Of a DNA stretch of 19,890 bases, positions 15,486 through 19,890 are shown piece after piece. The notes below the pieces were generated by a model. It made no database searches, was not told the DNA's origin, and saw only the letters and a program-made list of their open reading frames with translations. Position numbers and translations under genes: made by a program. Within the stretch, counting starts at the first letter, position 1; the number at the start of each line of letters is the position of its first letter. Source of the stretch: Fibrobacter sp. (GTDB lineage: Bacteria; Fibrobacterota; Fibrobacteria; Fibrobacterales; Fibrobacteraceae); contig JAEDLI010000037.1 of assembly GCA_016295375.1 (NCBI GenBank), positions 1-19,890 of the forward strand. Direction: 5' to 3'.

Positions 15486-15500
15486 TCCAATGCAATGGCG

Positions 15501-15506
15501 AAGGAG
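15501..15506 (+). promoter_or_regulatory. Shine-Dalgarno AAGGAG deciding the ftsK TTG start
   Basis: AAGGAG is separated by seven bases from TTG at 15514, ideal spacing. The in-frame ATG at 15490 lies upstream of this site and would be read through it, so TTG is chosen. Confidence 0.65.
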
Positions 15507-15513
15507 CTTTAAT

Positions 15514-18402
15514 TTGGCAACTCAAAAAAAGAAAACCGGTCGTAAAACAACACCTGCAAAAACGGAACAGGTTGATAATTCAGGGGACCGTTCCCTGGGA
15601 GCGATGGTGGTGGGCTACGGGCTCATCGCCCTGTCCGCTATAGCCCTGTTGTCTTGCATTAGCGTGGTCTATGTAGGTTCCGAAAAGGGGATCATGACCC
15701 GGTTCGGGGACTTCTTGAATTTTGCCTTCGGCAAGTTGCCCGTGGTTTTCATTATCCTGTCCGTGATGCTGTGGGGCTTGTTCATCACTTTCCAGGGCTT
15801 GCGCAAGAAACTGTTTCGCGTGGCTCTCGGCCTTTCTATCGTGGGCCTGGACCTGTGCGTTCTGATGTCCATTCCAGTTCATGGCAAGGCGGGCCTTTCC
15901 GAAGATGTATTCATCATGCGGGGCGGAATCGTGGGGCGCTTTCTGGATTCCAACATCGTGGGCCCCCTTTGCGGAGACGTGCTGTTTATTCCTGTAATAA
16001 TCCTTTCTCTAGTTCTGGTGGCGGTGCTGTTCTTCTGCTTTAGCCTTCGTTTCGGGCACTTTACCGCCCTGTTCCGCAAGATTCGCGGCATAAAGGAAAA
16101 AGCCCCTGCTGGTGAAGTCGATGGCGAAAGCGCCGGGGAAGACTCCGACGAGACGACCACGGTTCGCAAGGGTATCACCATGGATGGCGATACCACCATC
16201 TTCAATATTCCCGACGCCTACAGGACCAAGCACAAGGGCGTATTGAAGCCTTTCAGTGCCCGCAAGAACTGGATGGAGGCGGTGGACACTTCCGCTGCGG
16301 AAACGCCCATGGTGGATGGGGTCGTGGAAGGAACCCATGTAGAGGGCTCCTTTGGAACGGTTGCTGAAAAGCCTGCTCCGAAACCCTTGGGCGAGGACCC
16401 TGAAATTTTGCGTTTGGAAAAGGAACTTCGCGAGAATGGAACTCACATGAGTGCTCTGGAAATTCGCGAAATCCGGAACAAGATTGCCGAAATACGCCGG
16501 GCCCGTGAAGAAATCAACTGGGAAAACGAACGCCAGGGGAACCTGGTGGTGAAGGGCGCTGTTCGCGGAGGCGAAAGCGAAACTACGGACGAGGCTACTG
16601 TCGTGGCGGGAGCGGCTTCAGACGAGGCCACCGTTGTGGCGGGTTCTGTCGAAGAAACCCAGGCGGCAACCGTCGCGAAAACGATGGCCGGCAATGAGGA
16701 GTCGACGCAAGAGGGCAACGCAGAACCGTCGGCAGAATCCGATGAAGATGAGGAGGACTTTATTCCCCAGGTGGTCTCTTCGGACGAGGTGGACCAGGAC
16801 CCGAGTTATGTGCCGCCCGGCAATATCGGCACGTCTTCTGGCGGCACGACCGTCACCGGCTCCGGCGTTACCGGTATTCCACAGCCCGACCCGACGGTGC
16901 ACTACGACGAATACAAGGTGCCCTCCGTAGATGAAATCCTTGACACCCACGAGCCCCAGCCGGCGGACTATACGGTGGACGAGTTGAACGCCATCGGCAA
17001 GATGCTTGAAGAAAAGCTGGAGAACTTCAAGGTGAAAGGCAAGGTGGTGGGCTGCGAAACGGGGCCTGTCATTACCCGCTTCGAGGTGGAACCAGGTCCG
17101 GGTGTGAAGGTCTCCCAGTTCAGCGCCCTGCAAGACGATTTGGCCATGGCCCTGAAGGCGGTGTCTATACGAATCCTCGCCCCGATTCCCGGAAAGGGTG
17201 CGGTGGGTATCGAGATTCCCAACCGCAAGATGCAGACTATTTTTGGTCGCGATATTTTTGAGAGCGATGCCTTCAAGCCTTCTCCCGAAAAGATTGTCAT
17301 GGCTCTTGGCAAGGACATTTCCGGCGAGCCTTTTGCCATGGATCTGGCGAAGGCTCCCCACCTGATGATTGCGGGCCAGACGGGTTCCGGTAAGTCGGTG
17401 TGCATTAACGCCCTCATGGCCAGCATGCTCTTCAGCAAGACTCCCGACGAACTCCGCATGATTCTTGTGGACCCGAAGGCGGTGGAACTGAAGATGTACG
17501 AGAACATCCCGCACCTGCTTGCTCCTGTGATTACCAAGCCGGAGGTGGCCATACAGGCGCTCCAGTGGCTCTGCTACGAGATGGATAGGCGTACCGAGGT
17601 CCTTGCCTCGGCGAAGGTCAGAAACATTGGCGGTTTCAATGCCAAGTTCGAGGCGGGTGAACTCCCGGAAGAGGTTCCCGAAGAGGACCGTGGACACCGC
17701 ATGGCCTTTATCGTGGTGATTATCGACGAGATGGCCGACTTGATGATGGTGGCCGGAAAAGAAATCGAGAAGAACGTGAGCCGCCTGGCCGCCAAGGCCC
17801 GTGCTGTTGGCATTCACCTGGTGCTTGCCACCCAGCGTCCGTCGGTGAAGGTGATTACCGGTAACATCAAGGCGAACCTGCCTACACGTATCAGTTTCAA
17901 GGTGGCCTCTAACGTGGATGCCCGTACGGTGATGGACCACGCCGGCGCCGAAAAACTCTTGGGCCGTGGCGACATGCTTTACAAGGCGGTAAATGCTCCC
18001 GACCCGGTGCGCCTGCATGGGGCATTCCTCAGCGACGAAGAAGCGGAAAAGCTGGCCGACGCCTGCTCCAACCAGAATGTGTGCTACCCGCAGCTGGAAA
18101 CCTTCGAGGTTGCCGAAGAAGGCGGGGAAGGGGAGGACGGCGAAGAAAATGCCGCCATGAGCGAGAAGAAGGACAAACTGTTATTCGAGGTGGCCAAGTG
18201 GGCTATCGAATGCGGCAACGGACTTTCTACCTCTGCGGTGCAGCGCCACTTTAGCGTAGGCTACAGCCGCGCAGGCAAGATTGTGGACCAGCTGTTCGGT
18301 CTCGGCCTGTGCGCCCGCAGTACAGGCAATTCCAAACCCCGTGCCATGCTTATCGACATGGACCAGCTCATGCAACTGGAACGCTCCGGAACGTTCAGGT
18401 AA
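15514..18402 (+). CDS. ftsK: DNA translocase FtsK/SpoIIIE
   Basis: A 962-residue septal DNA pump that clears and aligns chromosome termini during division. Numbered from the TTG start: four transmembrane helices (about 28-54, 76-95, 102-120, 154-178), a charged, variable linker (about 190-480), the alpha/beta motor with Walker A GQTGSGKS (621-628) and Walker B FIVVIIDEMAD (732-742), and LATQRPSVKVITGNIKANLPTR. The gamma winged-helix domain (about 887-952, STSAVQRHFSVGYSRAGKIVDQL) recognises the polar KOPS-type sequence. The linker contains a direct duplication of DEATVVAG (about 359-366 and 370-377) and an acidic run (about 409-415). The start begins MATQKKK. It stands alone after a 63-bp divergent gap shared with the cyclase gene. 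Confidence 0.95.
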   Translation: MATQKKKTGRKTTPAKTEQVDNSGDRSLGAMVVGYGLIALSAIALLSCISVVYVGSEKGIMTRFGDFLNFAFGKLPVVFIILSVMLWGLFITFQGLRKKLFRVALGLSIVGLDLCVLMSIPVHGKAGLSEDVFIMRGGIVGRFLDSNIVGPLCGDVLFIPVIILSLVLVAVLFFCFSLRFGHFTALFRKIRGIKEKAPAGEVDGESAGEDSDETTTVRKGITMDGDTTIFNIPDAYRTKHKGVLKPFSARKNWMEAVDTSAAETPMVDGVVEGTHVEGSFGTVAEKPAPKPLGEDPEILRLEKELRENGTHMSALEIREIRNKIAEIRRAREEINWENERQGNLVVKGAVRGGESETTDEATVVAGAASDEATVVAGSVEETQAATVAKTMAGNEESTQEGNAEPSAESDEDEEDFIPQVVSSDEVDQDPSYVPPGNIGTSSGGTTVTGSGVTGIPQPDPTVHYDEYKVPSVDEILDTHEPQPADYTVDELNAIGKMLEEKLENFKVKGKVVGCETGPVITRFEVEPGPGVKVSQFSALQDDLAMALKAVSIRILAPIPGKGAVGIEIPNRKMQTIFGRDIFESDAFKPSPEKIVMALGKDISGEPFAMDLAKAPHLMIAGQTGSGKSVCINALMASMLFSKTPDELRMILVDPKAVELKMYENIPHLLAPVITKPEVAIQALQWLCYEMDRRTEVLASAKVRNIGGFNAKFEAGELPEEVPEEDRGHRMAFIVVIIDEMADLMMVAGKEIEKNVSRLAAKARAVGIHLVLATQRPSVKVITGNIKANLPTRISFKVASNVDARTVMDHAGAEKLLGRGDMLYKAVNAPDPVRLHGAFLSDEEAEKLADACSNQNVCYPQLETFEVAEEGGEGEDGEENAAMSEKKDKLLFEVAKWAIECGNGLSTSAVQRHFSVGYSRAGKIVDQLFGLGLCARSTGNSKPRAMLIDMDQLMQLERSGTFR

Positions 18403-18406
18403 ATGA

Positions 18407-18523
18407 GTTATTAGTTCTGAGTTACTAGTTACTAGATTAGTTCAATGTAAGTGTCTATAGTACCCAGTAATCAGAATCTAGTAGCTTGAAAATTCTAGTA
18501 ACTGTTAACTAGTAACTTGTAAC
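18407..18523. repeat. Inverted pair of heptamer arrays, CTAG-rich, in the ftsK-ispE gap
   Basis: Left block, head to tail: GTTATTA, GTTCTGA, GTTACTA, GTTACTA (18407-18434). Right block in the opposite sense: TAGTAAC, TGTTAAC, TAGTAAC, TTGTAAC (18496-18523). A further TAGTAGC lies at 18479. The 12-mers at 18427-18438 and 18475-18486 are complementary at 11 of 12 positions. Five CTAG tetramers fall in about 85 bp, while CTAG is usually scarce in bacterial DNA. The block fills almost all of the 127-bp gap and ends seven bases before the ispE start, leaving little room for a ribosome-binding site. Confidence 0.7.
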
Positions 18524-18529
18524 TTCATT

Positions 18530-19417
18530 ATGAAAGAATTCGCTCCTGCAAAAATCAACCTGTTTCTAGACGTCATCCGCAAGCGCGAAGACGGTTATCA
18601 CGACCTGGGAACCCTTTTCCAGACTATCGACGTGGGCGACATGGTTTCGGCCACCCTTCGAGACGACGACAAAATTACCCTGGAATACAACGTTCCTCAG
18701 GAATACCCCAAGGAATCGGACCTGGTGTTCAAGGCGGCAGCCCTGATGCAAGAGGCCTACCGTGTACCGAAGGGCGTTGACCTGTATCTGGAAAAGGTGA
18801 TGCCCTTGGGCGCTGGTCTTGGCGGTGGCTCTGCCGATGCTGCAGCAACCCTCAGGTTACTGAACTGCCTCTGGAAGTTGGACCTGTCTATGGAGGCCCT
18901 GGAAGAACTGGGCGCAAGTCTCGGTGCCGACGTCCCCTTTCTGGTCAGAGGCGGCTCGGCTTTTGCCGAGGGCATCGGCGAAAAGCTTACGCCCATCGAA
19001 CCGCTCCAGCTGAAAGACGGTCAGCACCTGCTCGTAGCGACCCCGCTGGACGCCGTTCCCACCAAGGACGCCTACGCCGGGGTTCCCAAGTCGGGCCCTG
19101 ACCGCTGGGAGGTGTACAAGTCGGGTTTCAGGGCTGCGGCCGGTTCTAGTCCTGCAGAAAATTCGGGTTCCGCCATAGATTTCGCCCTGGAAAACGTCTT
19201 CAACAGTTTCGAGATTTCGGTATTCCCCAAGCACCCCTTGGTAGAACAGCTGAAGCAACAGATGATTCGCCTTGGGGCGACTTCTGTCCTCATGTCGGGG
19301 TCGGGAGCCTCCGTCTTTGGCGTTTTTGGGACCCGGAGCCAGGCGGAATCTGCCCTGGAATCCCTGAAACCTATTTCCAGATACCTCGCCGTGACCCGTT
19401 TTTTCCAGGGTTTTTAG
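18530..19417 (+). CDS. ispE: 4-diphosphocytidyl-2-C-methyl-D-erythritol kinase
   Basis: A 295-residue GHMP kinase of the MEP pathway, phosphorylating CDP-ME on the route to isopentenyl diphosphate. The N-terminal block is APAKINLFLDVIRKREDGYH, with catalytic K8. The ATP-binding glycine motif PLGAGLGGGSADAAA is at 92-106, catalytic D134 lies in GADVPFLV, and motif 3 MSGSGASVFGVF is near the C-terminus. Length fits the family. The segment PKSGPDRWEVYKSGFRAAAG (about 186-205) looks like a lineage-specific loop. The ATG follows directly on the heptamer repeat block, and the only weak ribosome-binding candidate is the purine-poor tail of that block. Confidence 0.93.
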   Translation: MKEFAPAKINLFLDVIRKREDGYHDLGTLFQTIDVGDMVSATLRDDDKITLEYNVPQEYPKESDLVFKAAALMQEAYRVPKGVDLYLEKVMPLGAGLGGGSADAAATLRLLNCLWKLDLSMEALEELGASLGADVPFLVRGGSAFAEGIGEKLTPIEPLQLKDGQHLLVATPLDAVPTKDAYAGVPKSGPDRWEVYKSGFRAAAGSSPAENSGSAIDFALENVFNSFEISVFPKHPLVEQLKQQMIRLGATSVLMSGSGASVFGVFGTRSQAESALESLKPISRYLAVTRFFQGF

Positions 19418-19426
19418 GCGAATCCC

Positions 19427-19456
19427 TTTGAATTTTGGGCGTATTTTCTATATTTG
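19427..19456 (+). promoter_or_regulatory. Bacteroidetes-type promoter before tRNA-Gln
   Basis: TTTG (19427-19430), an 18-bp spacer and TATATTTG (19449-19456) match the Bacteroidetes consensus TTTG-N19-TAnnTTTG with one base less spacing. The tRNA begins ten bases after the -7 box, as expected for a start just ahead of the mature 5' end. It lies only ten bases after the ispE stop. Confidence 0.5.
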
Positions 19457-19465
19457 CGCCACCAT

Positions 19466-19537
19466 TGGGGTATCGTCAAGTGGTAAGACAACGGATTTTG
19501 ATTCCGTTATTCGTTGGTTCGAATCCAGCTACCCCAA
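19466..19537 (+). tRNA. tRNA-Gln (anticodon TTG)
   Basis: The acceptor stem TGGGGTA (19466-19472) pairs fully with TACCCCA (19530-19536), with A19537 as discriminator. The anticodon stem ACGGA/TCCGT encloses loop TTTTGAT with anticodon TTG at 19498-19500, reading CAA and CAG. The T arm has GGTTCGAATCC. No encoded CCA follows (the next bases are TGA). It is followed 36 bp later by rplY on the same strand with no terminator between, so joint transcription is likely. Confidence 0.95.
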
Positions 19538-19573
19538 TGAATTTTTTAACCATTCCAAAATTGGAGAAATACA

Positions 19574-19890
19574 ATGGAACTCACAACGCTCAAGGCTACC
19601 TCGAGAGTGCTAGGTGCAAACCGCGAAAACAAGCGTTTGCGTAAGGCTGGTCAGATTCCGGCCGTCTATTATGGTAAGGGTACCGAGGCTTTGAACATCA
19701 GCGTCAGCGCTATCGATGTTCGCAAGGTCCTCGCTCCCGGTAAGCGTTACACTCTTCTGGACCTGGAAATTGACGGCAAGGCCGGCAATCCTGCGGTTAT
19801 CTACAACTACCAGAAGGACGCCATCTCTCAGGCTATCGACCACATCGACTTTCTGAAGATTGACGAAGCTACTCCGGTGAAGGTCCGTGT
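19574..19890 (+). CDS. rplY: 50S ribosomal protein L25 (Ctc-like), 3' part beyond window
   Basis: An open frame with no stop, running off the window end after 105 full codons. The N-terminus (MELTTLKATSRVLGANRENKR then LRKAGQIPAVYYGKG) matches the L25/Ctc 5S rRNA-binding family, and VIYNYQKDAISQAIDHIDFLKI is the typical middle of the domain. Whether it has the C-terminal Ctc extension cannot be seen. The ATG at 19574 follows TTGGAG with seven bases between. It sits directly downstream of tRNA-Gln. Confidence 0.9.
   Translation, partial: MELTTLKATSRVLGANRENKRLRKAGQIPAVYYGKGTEALNISVSAIDVRKVLAPGKRYTLLDLEIDGKAGNPAVIYNYQKDAISQAIDHIDFLKIDEATPVKVR

Noticed and set aside
16618..18018. Long open frame antisense to ftsK, rich in His/Arg/Gly
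   Set aside because: It mirrors the conserved FtsK motor domain; the composition is typical of a shadow frame and no family motif is visible.
18407..18523. Considered as a CRISPR array or rho-independent terminator
   Set aside because: The units are only seven bases, with no spacers and no cas genes nearby; there is no compact GC stem with a U-run.
1..19890. Search for phage, insertion sequence, toxin-antitoxin or defence cassette
   Set aside because: Every gene but the FISUMP lipoprotein and one small membrane protein has a clear housekeeping or signalling family; no transposase, integrase, nuclease or toxin motif was seen.

Overview
The window reads as chromosomal DNA from a member of the Fibrobacterota, most likely a gut or rumen Fibrobacter. 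The main evidence is the first gene, a lipoprotein with the 'Fibrobacter succinogenes major paralogous' (FISUMP) domain behind a polyserine linker, a hallmark of that genus. A -33/-7 promoter of Bacteroidetes type (TTTG-N18-TATATTTG) before the tRNA fits a place in the FCB superphylum. The assignment is inferred from these traits, not from a database search.

Layout. (1) Positions 1-1308 hold an AT-rich FISUMP lipoprotein gene on the plus strand. (2) From 10133 down to 1305, six genes run on the minus strand: rho, proC, a sigma-54-type AAA+ regulator, pepA, a small membrane protein and hrpB. rho-proC-regulator-pepA are 1-39 bp apart and could be one transcript; the small membrane protein has its own good -10 box. 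(3) From 10400 to 12420, folK, a deoxynucleoside kinase gene and panC form a plus-strand cluster for folate, nucleotide and pantothenate/CoA metabolism. (4) From 15450 down to 12424 is a CHASE2-adenylate cyclase, convergent with panC with only 3 bp between the stops. (5) From 15514 to the end, the plus strand carries ftsK, ispE, tRNA-Gln(UUG) and the start of rplY (ribosomal protein L25), cut by the window edge.

Most of the window is core housekeeping: RNA helicase, termination factor, proline synthesis, peptide turnover, cofactor synthesis, chromosome segregation and isoprenoid precursor synthesis. I see no phage, insertion sequence, CRISPR array or defence cassette, and no clear novel multi-gene system.

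The unusual material is sub-genic. A family of GC-rich palindromic elements (GGAGATCCCC...GGGGATGAC) occurs three times between 2319 and 4080; two copies lie in frame inside hrpB and add peptide insertions, and one lies just upstream of it. The 127-bp ftsK-ispE gap holds two inverted blocks of four degenerate heptamers (GTTACTA / TAGTAAC) rich in CTAG. Rho carries a long Asn/Gln-rich, prion-like N-terminal extension behind an AT-rich leader with a hairpin. The FISUMP and hrpB genes share one CTAG as the stop codon on both strands. Several starts (ftsK, the sigma-54 regulator, folK) use TTG or GTG.
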